Assembly (NCBI GenBank): GCA_030838265.1
Contig: JAUTXA010000006.1
Location: 1-14,835 of the forward strand
Direction: 5' to 3'
Origin: Actinomycetota bacterium
GTDB taxonomy: Bacteria; Actinomycetota; Acidimicrobiia; Acidimicrobiales; BP-101
DNA length: 14,835 nucleotides
The position numbers were made by a program, and so were the translations under genes. The notes below the pieces were generated by a model. That model worked only from the letters and a program-made list of their open reading frames with translations, did no database searches and was not told where the DNA came from. Positions 1 through 6,700 of the stretch are shown here, piece after piece; the first letter of the stretch is position 1; each line of letters begins with the position of its first letter.

Positions 1-71
1 AACGGGCGTCTGTTGCCCGGCCAGAAGCGATAGCTCTCGGTCGCATCGAACGATGGCGGGCTGACCAGCAC
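1..71 (-). CDS. Possible 5' end of a minus-strand gene, partial
   Basis: Read leftward, a GTG at 71-69 opens a frame that runs off the left edge and gives about 23 residues beginning M-L-V-S-P-P-S-F-D-A-T-E-S-Y. The frame is also open upstream of that codon until a stop near 113. About four fifths of its codons end in G or C, as in the confirmed genes here; the plus-strand frame through the same bases scores clearly lower. I do not recognise the protein. No good ribosome binding site precedes the GTG. With so little sequence the call rests only on codon bias and a protein-like residue mix, so it may be wrong. Confidence 0.3.
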   Translation of the reverse strand, partial: MLVSPPSFDATESYRFWPGNRRP

Positions 72-92
72 GGCGTCATAGGGGGCGGCCGG

Positions 93-98
93 TAGGAT
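93..98 (+). promoter_or_regulatory. Leaderless promoter -10 box (TAGGAT)
   Basis: TAGGAT matches the actinobacterial -10 pattern TANNNT and ends 7 bases before the GTG at 106, so transcription would begin at or beside the start codon. No Shine-Dalgarno precedes that GTG, which fits a leaderless message. No convincing -35 box is visible. The promoter would drive the regulator-dapA-rnj operon. Confidence 0.5.
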
Positions 99-105
99 TC
101 GCGGC

Positions 106-726
106 GTGGGTCACCCGTCCGACGCTCGGTTCCTCGTGCTGCACGCCCTGCGCCTACGGGGGTTTGCCGACATCGAGCCGGTCGTGGCCACGACCGGGTT
201 GGCCGAACCCGACGTGACCGGCTTGCTCGAGCAACTCGGCGTGGAAGGGCTGGTGCACCTGCGGGAGGGCCGGGTGCACGGGTGGTCGCTCACCGCGTCG
301 GGCCGCGAGCAGCACGTGAAGGCCGTCGATGGCGAGCTCGACGACGCCGCGGCCCGTAGCGCCATCGAGACCAACTACCGATGGTTCCTCCGCCTCAACC
401 GCGAGATGCTCGCCGTCTGCACCGACTGGCAGCTCAGGGATGGCGCCCTCAACGAGCACGGCGACGCCGCCTATGACAAGACGGTGGTCGATCGGCTGCG
501 CAGCCTCGACGATCGGGTCCAGCCCATATGCGCCGCCCTCACCGAGGTGCTCGATCGCTTCGGCCGCTACGGGGCCCGCCTGGCGAACGCGGTCGACAAG
601 GTCGAGGCGGGCGAGACCGAGTGGTTCACCAAACCCCTCATCGACTCGTACCACACCGTCTGGTTCGAGCTGCACGAGGATCTGCTCGCCACCCTCGGCA
701 TCGAGCGGTCCAAGGAGGAAGCATGA
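106..726 (+). CDS. Winged-helix (MarR-like) transcriptional regulator
   Basis: A 206-residue cytoplasmic protein. Residues about 8-75 look like a winged helix-turn-helix: helices around FLVLHALRLRGF and the TGLAEPDVTGLLEQL recognition region, then a hydrophobic strand pair (GLVHLREGRVHGWSLTASG) typical of the wing. The remaining 130 residues are a helical, Trp- and Tyr-containing domain (WFLRLN, CTDWQLRDG, DSYHTVWFELHEDLL) that I cannot name; it probably senses a ligand or mediates dimerisation. The GTG start is supported by the TAGGAT box 7 bases upstream. Its stop overlaps the dapA start (ATGA, 723-726), so the two genes are translationally coupled. That suggests, but does not show, a role in regulating lysine or cell-wall precursor genes. 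DNA binding is an inference from the fold; the exact family is uncertain. Confidence 0.7.
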   Translation: MGHPSDARFLVLHALRLRGFADIEPVVATTGLAEPDVTGLLEQLGVEGLVHLREGRVHGWSLTASGREQHVKAVDGELDDAAARSAIETNYRWFLRLNREMLAVCTDWQLRDGALNEHGDAAYDKTVVDRLRSLDDRVQPICAALTEVLDRFGRYGARLANAVDKVEAGETEWFTKPLIDSYHTVWFELHEDLLATLGIERSKEEA

Positions 727-1616
727 CGTCGATCCCCGGTCGCTTCGGCGCCCTCGTCACGGCCATGGTCACGCCCTTCGATGCCGAGGGCAACCTCGAC
801 CTCGACGGCGTCGCGACCGTGGCTCGCCACCTGGCCGACAACGGAAGCGACGCCCTCGTCGTGGCGGGGACGACGGGGGAGAGCCCCGTCCTCGGCAAGG
901 ACGAGAAGCTCGATCTGTGGAAGGCGACCAGCGAGGCCGTCACCATCCCCGTCATCGCCGGCACCTCGACCTACGACACGAGCGAGTCGGTCGAGCTCAC
1001 CCGCGAGGCGGCCGGTCTCGGAGTCGCCGGCATCCTCGCCGTGACGCCGTACTACTCGCGGCCGTCGCAGCACGGGCTCGCAGCTCATTTCACGGCGATG
1101 GCCGAGGCGGCGAGCGACCTCCCTGTGCTGCTCTACGACATCCCCATCCGGAGCGGCCGCAAGATCGATCACGACACCATGCTGCGCCTGGCCCGCGAGG
1201 TCCCGAACATCGTCGGCGTGAAGGATGCCGCGGCCAACCCCTATGCCGCGGCTCGCCTGCTGGCCGAAGCCCCCGACGGCTTCGAGCTCTACAGCGGCGA
1301 CGACGGATTCACCCTGCCGCTGCTGGCCATCGGGGCCTGCGGCTTGATCAGCGTGGCGGCCCACTGGTGCGGTCCCCAGATCAGGGAGATGATCGTGGCC
1401 TTCTCGAAGGGCGACGTCGACGAGGCGCGCCGCATCAACGCCAGCCTACTGGAGTCCTTCATGTTCGAGACCAGTGACGAGGCGCCCAACCCCATCCCCT
1501 CGAAGGTGATGCTGAAGCTGCTGGGCGTCCACGACGGCGTGTGCCGCCTGCCCATCGGCCCGCCGCCCGACGGGCTCGAGGCCAAGGGCCGCCAGGTGCT
1601 CGATCGCCTTGGCTGA
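723..1616 (+). CDS. dapA: 4-hydroxy-tetrahydrodipicolinate synthase
   Basis: DapA condenses pyruvate with aspartate semialdehyde, the first committed step to diaminopimelate and lysine, in the cytosol. The 297-residue product has the normal family length and a complete (beta/alpha)8 active site: GTTGES at 49-54 (Thr50/Thr51), the PYYSRPSQ segment with Tyr111, LLYDIPIRSG with Tyr138 and Arg143, and Lys167 in GVKDAA as the Schiff-base lysine. ELYSGDD at 188-194 is also typical. The ATG at 723 overlaps the upstream stop, and the upstream gene's last codons (AAGGAGG at 712-718) supply a ribosome binding site. The 3' end overlaps rnj by 8 bases. The dapA-rnj pairing is a common actinobacterial arrangement. 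Related aldolases such as N-acetylneuraminate lyase are less likely given the full DapA residue set and the neighbour. Confidence 0.95.
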   Translation: MTSIPGRFGALVTAMVTPFDAEGNLDLDGVATVARHLADNGSDALVVAGTTGESPVLGKDEKLDLWKATSEAVTIPVIAGTSTYDTSESVELTREAAGLGVAGILAVTPYYSRPSQHGLAAHFTAMAEAASDLPVLLYDIPIRSGRKIDHDTMLRLAREVPNIVGVKDAAANPYAAARLLAEAPDGFELYSGDDGFTLPLLAIGACGLISVAAHWCGPQIREMIVAFSKGDVDEARRINASLLESFMFETSDEAPNPIPSKVMLKLLGVHDGVCRLPIGPPPDGLEAKGRQVLDRLG

Positions 1617-3270
1617 ACCCGTCCGCATCGCCTTCCTCGGCGGCCTCGGCGAGATCGGCCGCAACTGCGCGGCGCTCGAGATCGAGGGTCGCGTCTTCCT
1701 GCTCGACTGCGGCCTCATGTTCCCTGACACCGACATGCCCGGTGTCGACCTCGTGCTGCCCGACTTCACCTGGCTGCGCGAGAACGAAGACCGCATCGAG
1801 GCCTGCATCCTCACCCACGGCCACGAGGACCACGCCGGGGGCCTGTCCTTCCTACTGCGCGAGCTGAGCTTCCCGATCTACGGCTCGGCCCTGACGCTGG
1901 CCCTGGCCCGCAACCGCATCGACGAGGCGGGGCTGCTCGACCAGACCGAGCTCATCCCCGTGGTCGACGGCGAGCGCCGGCGCATCGGGCCGGTCGACGT
2001 CGAGTTCATCCCCGTCACCCACTCGGTGCCGCACGGCTTCGCCGTGGCCTTCCACACCCCGCAGGGCGTGATCTTGCACTCGGGCGACTTCAAGCTCGAC
2101 CTCACCCCGGTCGACGGCCGCACCACCGACCTGGCCCGCATCGGGGCCATCGCCGAGAGCTCGGGCATCCGCCTGCTGCTGGCCGACTCGACCAACGCCG
2201 AGGAGGCGGGCTACACCCAGAGTGAGTCCACCGTGGGCGAGGTGCTCCGCGACCTGTTCCAGCGCCACCCGACCAAGCGCTTCGTGGTGACCTGCTTCGC
2301 CAGCCACATCCACCGGGTGGCCCAGGTAGCCGAGGCCGCCATCGCCCATGGCCGCATCGTCGCCACCCTGGGCCGGTCCATGGGCAAGAACGTGGCCCTG
2401 GCCCGCGAGATGGGCCTGCTCTCCATCCCCGAGGCCAGCATCGTCGACATCGAGAAGGTCGCCGGCTTCCCACCCGAGAAGGTGTGCGTCATCTCGACCG
2501 GCTCGCAGGGCGAGCCCATGTCGGCGCTCTCACTCATGGCGGCGGGCGAGAACAAGTGGCTCAAGGTGGGGCCGACCGACGTGGTCGTGTTGAGCAGCCA
2601 CGCCATCCCCGGCAACGAGACCAGCGTCGGCAAGGTCATCGACGGCTTGCACCGGCTCGGGGCCGAGGTCATCCACTCCGGCGTCGCCGATGTGCACGTC
2701 AGTGGCCACGCCATGCAAGGCGAGCTCAAGACCCTTCTGTCGATCGCCAAGCCCGACTACTTCACCCCCGTCCATGGCGAGTTCCGCCACCTCCGCCACC
2801 ACGCCCGGCTGGCCGAGGAGATGGGTGTGCAGGCGGGCCACATCCTGCTGGCCGAGGATGGCGATGTGCTCGAGCTCACCGACGACAAGATCGACTTCGC
2901 GGGCGAGGTGCCGGCCGGTTACCTCTACGTCGACGGCATCGTGGGCGACGTGGGACGAGGTGTCCTGCGCGACCGCCGCATCCTGGCCGAGGAGGGAGTC
3001 GTCGTCGTGATCGTCACCGTCGACGTGCGGACGGGCGAGGTCCTCACCGGGCCCGAGATCATCACCAGGGGATGGGTCCACGCCCCTGAGGCCGAGTCGC
3101 TCCTCGAGGAAGCGAAGAAGCACGTCCGGCTCAGCATCGAGGAGGCCAGCTTCGAGGGGGCGGCCGACTTCGAGACCCTCAAGCGCCACATCCGCCAGGC
3201 CCTGGGCAAGTTCGTGAACGAGCGCACCAGGCGCCGGCCCATGATCGTGCCCGTCGTCATGGAGGTCTGA
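1609..3270 (+). CDS. rnj: Ribonuclease J
   Basis: RNase J is a metallo-beta-lactamase/beta-CASP nuclease with 5'-3' exonuclease and endonuclease activity in mRNA decay and rRNA maturation. The 553-residue product is full length. It shows GGLGEIGRN at 11-19, the zinc-binding HGHEDH at 70-75, His138 and His142 in THSVPH, Asp160 in SGDFKLD, the beta-CASP signatures STGSQGEP (296-303) and SGHA (365-368), and the C-terminal metal ligand His389 in TPVHGEFRH. The last 110 residues form the C-terminal domain involved in dimerisation in this family. The start is a TTG (1609) inside the last codons of dapA; it places MAEPVRIAFLGGLGE at the expected N terminus without the long tail seen in mycobacterial and Streptomyces forms. 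Expression is probably coupled to dapA. Confidence 0.95.
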   Translation: MAEPVRIAFLGGLGEIGRNCAALEIEGRVFLLDCGLMFPDTDMPGVDLVLPDFTWLRENEDRIEACILTHGHEDHAGGLSFLLRELSFPIYGSALTLALARNRIDEAGLLDQTELIPVVDGERRRIGPVDVEFIPVTHSVPHGFAVAFHTPQGVILHSGDFKLDLTPVDGRTTDLARIGAIAESSGIRLLLADSTNAEEAGYTQSESTVGEVLRDLFQRHPTKRFVVTCFASHIHRVAQVAEAAIAHGRIVATLGRSMGKNVALAREMGLLSIPEASIVDIEKVAGFPPEKVCVISTGSQGEPMSALSLMAAGENKWLKVGPTDVVVLSSHAIPGNETSVGKVIDGLHRLGAEVIHSGVADVHVSGHAMQGELKTLLSIAKPDYFTPVHGEFRHLRHHARLAEEMGVQAGHILLAEDGDVLELTDDKIDFAGEVPAGYLYVDGIVGDVGRGVLRDRRILAEEGVVVVIVTVDVRTGEVLTGPEIITRGWVHAPEAESLLEEAKKHVRLSIEEASFEGAADFETLKRHIRQALGKFVNERTRRRPMIVPVVMEV

Positions 3271-3308
3271 AAGAGGCATAGCGCCTCGATCTGGCGAAGA
3301 ATAGGGGT

Positions 3309-3797
3309 ATGTCCATCTATGACATCCCCGTCAACGACCTGCACGGCGAGCCGGTCGAGCTCACTCAGTACAAGGGCAAGGCCCTCCTCATCGTGAACGT
3401 GGCCTCGAAGTGCGGGCTCACCCCGCAGTACACCGGCCTCGAGAAGATCCACGAGGAGCTGCAGGGTCGGGGCTTCTCGGTCATCGGTGTGCCTTGCAAC
3501 CAGTTCGGAGGCCAGGAGCCCGGCAGCGCCGATGAGATCGAGTCCTTCTGCTCGACGACCTACGGCGTGACGTTTCCGATGCTCGAGAAGGTCGACGTCA
3601 ACGGCGAGACCCGGCACCCGCTCTACGACCAGCTCACGGCCACCAAGGATGCCGAGGGCAAGGACGGCGACGTGGTGTGGAACTTCGAGAAGTTCCTCAT
3701 CTCGCCCGAGGGTGAGATCGTCGGTCGCTTCCGGCCGCTCGTCGAGCCTGAGGCTCCCGAGCTGGTCGACGCCATCAAGGCCCAGCTCCCGCTCTGA
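3309..3797 (+). CDS. Glutathione-peroxidase-family thiol peroxidase (Cys form)
   Basis: A 162-residue cytosolic peroxidase of the GPx/BsaA family that reduces hydroperoxides, in bacteria usually with thioredoxin as reductant. The catalytic set is complete: Cys35 in NVASKCGLTPQY, Gln69 in NQFGGQEPG, Trp124 and Asn125 in WNFEKFL. Position 35 is an ordinary TGC cysteine, where many eukaryotic homologues use selenocysteine. Cys63 and Cys81 are further cysteines; Cys81 lies where thioredoxin-dependent members carry the resolving residue. The ATG at 3309 is preceded directly by AGGGGT, too close to act as a well-placed Shine-Dalgarno, so initiation may be leaderless or coupled. It starts 38 bases after rnj, across a small GAGGC/GCCTC hairpin (3273-3287), and its stop overlaps the SDR start. 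Confidence 0.92.
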   Translation: MSIYDIPVNDLHGEPVELTQYKGKALLIVNVASKCGLTPQYTGLEKIHEELQGRGFSVIGVPCNQFGGQEPGSADEIESFCSTTYGVTFPMLEKVDVNGETRHPLYDQLTATKDAEGKDGDVVWNFEKFLISPEGEIVGRFRPLVEPEAPELVDAIKAQLPL

Positions 3798-4630
3798 ACG
3801 GCATCACCGGCAAGGTCGCCCTCGTCACCGGTGCCGCCCGCAGGCGAGGGATCGGCCGCGCCACCGCACTGAGGTTGGCCCGCGAGGGGGCCGACGTCGC
3901 CTGCCTCGACATCGGCCGTCCGTACGACGACTTCCCGGCCTACGGGTTGGGCTCGGCGTCCGAGCTCGATGAAGCAGTCGCCGAGATCGAAGCCTTGGGA
4001 CGGCGCGCTGCCGCCGTACAGGCCGATGTCTCGTCGGCCGACGAGGTCGAAGCCGCCGTGGCCGCCGCGGCCGAGGCGCTGGGGCCCATCGACCTGGTGG
4101 CCAACGTGGCAGGCGGTGCCGGCTTCGGCATGGGCGCCGGCCCGCTGCTGCAGATCACCGAGGCCGAGTGGGACAAGGTCATCGACGTGAACCTCAAGGG
4201 CACGTGGCTGGTCAGTCGGGCCTGCGCGGGACGGATGGTCGCCGAGGGTCGTCCCGGTCGCATCGTCAACGTGGCCTCCCAGGCCGGCAAGCGGGCGTTC
4301 CCGATGCTCGGTGCTTACAGCGCGGCGAAGGCAGGGGTCATCCTGCTGACCCAGGCCCTCGCCCTCGAGCTCGGCCCCCTTGGCATCACCGTCAACGCCG
4401 TCTGCCCCGGCACCGTCGACACCGACCTGCTCAACAAGGACGGCCAGCTGTTGCAGCTGCTCGACGCCGCGGCGGGGGGAGCCGAGGCCTGGATCGCCCG
4501 GGAGATCCCCTTGAACCGCATGCAGACGGCCGACGACGTGGCCGCCGCCATCACGTTCTTGATGAGCGACGACGGGTCGTACATCACCGGCGAGGCCATC
4601 AACGTCAGCGGTGGCCAGACGATGGTCTGA
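3794..4630 (+). CDS. Short-chain dehydrogenase/reductase, likely CTG start
   Basis: An NAD(P)-dependent classical SDR oxidoreductase; substrate unknown. The only ATG/GTG/TTG start that preserves most of the protein is TTG 3875, but it would delete the first strand and the cofactor glycines. Upstream in the same frame, from CTG 3794, the sequence reads (M)NGITGKVALVTGAARRRGIG, a normal SDR N terminus, and no ATG, GTG or TTG lies between 3794 and the frame's upstream stop at 3749. From CTG the protein has 278 residues: TG at 12-13 and GIG at 19-21 (two residues more than the usual TGxxxGIG spacing), NVAGG near 104, Asn133, Ser162, Tyr175 and Lys179 as catalytic tetrad, and a C-terminal SGG segment. 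CTG overlaps the peroxidase stop (CTGA), mimicking the common ATGA coupling. Confidence 0.88.
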   Translation: MNGITGKVALVTGAARRRGIGRATALRLAREGADVACLDIGRPYDDFPAYGLGSASELDEAVAEIEALGRRAAAVQADVSSADEVEAAVAAAAEALGPIDLVANVAGGAGFGMGAGPLLQITEAEWDKVIDVNLKGTWLVSRACAGRMVAEGRPGRIVNVASQAGKRAFPMLGAYSAAKAGVILLTQALALELGPLGITVNAVCPGTVDTDLLNKDGQLLQLLDAAAGGAEAWIAREIPLNRMQTADDVAAAITFLMSDDGSYITGEAINVSGGQTMV

Positions 4631-4658
4631 GTCGCGAACGCCGTACTCGCGGCTTCTG

Positions 4659-4679
4659 CGCCGGGCCGCGGGCCCGGCG
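4659..4679 (+). terminator. Stem-loop after the SDR gene, possible terminator
   Basis: A perfect 9-bp inverted repeat (CGCCGGGCC / GGCCCGGCG) with a 3-base GCG loop lies 28 bases after the SDR stop. It is followed by an A-rich rather than T-rich stretch, so it is not a textbook intrinsic terminator. Its strength and position between two genes suggest a transcription end or mRNA-stabilising hairpin. Confidence 0.45.
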
Positions 4680-4748
4680 GCCATTGGAAAATGACCCGTT
4701 CGGGCCATGGTCGCCAACGGCCATCCGGTCTCACAATGAGGCGCTCAC

Positions 4749-6614
4749 ATGGGAACGGGTCGTTGGACGCACCGAGATGGTGGTCGCGGCGCTCGGCAGG
4801 CTGGGGTGCCGTCCGACCGGGTGAAGGGCGCGCTTGACCTCACCGATCCTGACCTGGTCGACATCCAGCTCATGCGCGGCGCCTACGCCGTGCGCCTGCC
4901 GTTCGGCGCCATCCTCGCCGTCGCCGTGTTCGCCTTTCCCGGGTTGATGATGCGGGAGAAGGTCGTCATCTCGGCTCTCTTCTTGTTCATCTACATCCCG
5001 CAGGCCTTGGCCGTCTCGACCAATGCCGACCGCCTCCGCTCATCGGCGGCCCACTTCGCGGTGGCCCTCACCGATCTGCTCACCATGTTCACCTTCGCCG
5101 TCGTCGTCCCCGACACGCGGGTGATGTCACTCTTCGGGTACCAGGCCATCGTCGGCATCCAGTCGTCGCTGAGCGGGCTGATGGGCGGCTTGGCCACCAC
5201 GGCCTGCGCGGTCGGGCTGATGCTGGCGGCCGAGCTGCGAGCCCCGGTCGCCGATCGCCTCAGCCCGTACACGCTCGTCGTGTTCCCCCTTGTGATGATC
5301 GTCATCTCGGTGGGCTCGGCCGCCACCACCACCGAACGCCGGCGGGCGGCCCGCTTTCTGGCTCGTCTGACTCGGGCCGTGCGCGCCGTCGCCACCTCGG
5401 CCGAGCCGGCCGAGACCCTGTGCGTCGTCACCACCGGAGCCAAGGAAGCGGTGGATGCATCGTTCGTGGCTTTGCTGCTGCGGGAAGGCGACAGGTTGGT
5501 GCTGGCCGCGATCGACGGCTTCGGGACAAGAGTGGGCTACGACGCGTCCGAGAGACAGCGTCGAGAAGCGGTGGCCAACGCCGACGCCGGGCCCTCGGCG
5601 GTGGCGATGGCTACCGGTCAGCCCGTGGTTGTCGACGACTTCGACACCGACGAGCGCTTCAGCCAGTGGGCCGAGACGGCCAAGACCCATGGTTTCCGCT
5701 CGATGGTGTCGATCCCGCTCCCGGTCGAGGATCACCGCGTCGGCGTGCTCAACGCCTACTTTGCCCAGCAGCGCGGGGCCACCGACGACGATGTCAGCCT
5801 CCTCGTCGCCTATGCCGAGCAGGCGGCTCTGGCCATCGCCCGCACCCAGGCCTACGAGCACGAGCGCCAGGCGGTGGTGCGCCTCGAGGAGGCCGACGCC
5901 CTCAAGTCGGAGTTCATCGCCACCGTCAGCCATGAGCTGCGCACGCCGCTGCACATCGTCGAGGGCTTCCTCGAGACGGTCCTGGCCCGGTGGGACGACT
6001 TCCCCGACAGCGAGCGCCGCCAGCTCCTCGACCGGGTGGCTCACAACGCCCGCGAGCTCGACCGCCTCATCGCCCAGCTCCTCGACTTCTCGCGCGTCGA
6101 CGCCAACCGGGTCAGCGTCAGCCCCCGGCCCTGCGACCTGGCCAGCGAGGTGGGCGAGATCGTCGGCCGACTGGCCGCCGTGCTCTCCCATCACGAGGTC
6201 GTCGTCGACGTCGCGCAGGCGGTCTCGGTGTTCGTCGACCCCGCCGCCCTCGAGCACATCGTGGGCAACCTCCTCACCAACGCAGCCAAGTTCTCCGACC
6301 GGGGATCCCGGATCGAGATCTCGGGCGAAGTCCATGACGGGGAGGCCCTGGTCCGCGTGAGAGATCACGGCATCGGGGTCGCCCCCGAGGATCAGGACCG
6401 CATCTTCGAGCCCTTCGTCCAAGGTCCCTTCCAGATCCCTGGCCGGAGGGGTACGGGGGTTGGCCTCGCCATCGTGAGCCGCTACATCGAGCTTTCGGAC
6501 GGGCGGATCGAGGTGTCCAGCCTCCCGGGCGAGGGAGCCTGCTTCGTTGTCGCCCTGCCGCTCGTGGCGCGGGACCGAGGGCGGCCAGTGCCGGCCTCGT
6601 TGGCTTCGGCCTGA
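4749..6614 (+). CDS. Membrane sensor histidine kinase with GAF domain
   Basis: A 621-residue hybrid-free sensor kinase. The N-terminal third is a membrane region with about five or six hydrophobic helices (roughly 50-67, 71-90, 102-120, 127-160, 174-191) and almost no extracytoplasmic domain. A GAF-type domain follows at about 205-365, then a short coiled linker. HisKA has the phosphoacceptor His395 in SHELRTP. The ATPase domain has an N box (Asn507-Asn511), G1 (DHGIG, 539-543), F box (FEPF, 553-556) and G2 (GTGVGLAI, 568-575). No response regulator is adjacent, so it is an orphan here. The ATG at 4749 has a GAGG 8 bases upstream, but the first 19 codons show poor G/C third-position use, so GTG 4806 is a plausible true start. 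The signal sensed is unknown. Confidence 0.9.
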   Translation: MGTGRWTHRDGGRGARQAGVPSDRVKGALDLTDPDLVDIQLMRGAYAVRLPFGAILAVAVFAFPGLMMREKVVISALFLFIYIPQALAVSTNADRLRSSAAHFAVALTDLLTMFTFAVVVPDTRVMSLFGYQAIVGIQSSLSGLMGGLATTACAVGLMLAAELRAPVADRLSPYTLVVFPLVMIVISVGSAATTTERRRAARFLARLTRAVRAVATSAEPAETLCVVTTGAKEAVDASFVALLLREGDRLVLAAIDGFGTRVGYDASERQRREAVANADAGPSAVAMATGQPVVVDDFDTDERFSQWAETAKTHGFRSMVSIPLPVEDHRVGVLNAYFAQQRGATDDDVSLLVAYAEQAALAIARTQAYEHERQAVVRLEEADALKSEFIATVSHELRTPLHIVEGFLETVLARWDDFPDSERRQLLDRVAHNARELDRLIAQLLDFSRVDANRVSVSPRPCDLASEVGEIVGRLAAVLSHHEVVVDVAQAVSVFVDPAALEHIVGNLLTNAAKFSDRGSRIEISGEVHDGEALVRVRDHGIGVAPEDQDRIFEPFVQGPFQIPGRRGTGVGLAIVSRYIELSDGRIEVSSLPGEGACFVVALPLVARDRGRPVPASLASA

Positions 6615-6683
6615 CCCACCGCCGGAGCGGCTCGCGCGCACCCCGGCTCGTCCCCTGGTGCTGCTGGGGCTGGTGTTACCGTT

Positions 6684-6700
6684 GTTGTCACTGTGACAAC
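6684..6700. promoter_or_regulatory. Inverted repeat containing the ftsK start codon
   Basis: GTTGTCACTGTGACAAC is an 8-bp perfect inverted repeat around a single T. Its right arm begins with the GTG start codon of ftsK. Allowing one G-T position, the symmetry extends two further pairs outward. It could be a repressor operator at the transcription start or a hairpin hiding the start codon. TACCGT (6677-6682) is a possible TANNNT -10 box, but its 10-base gap to the GTG is longer than ideal for a leaderless start. Confidence 0.4.

Noticed and set aside
329..1477. Alternative plus-strand frame across the regulator and dapA
   Set aside because: The product is Arg/Ser/Pro-rich and overlaps a complete DapA active site in another frame.
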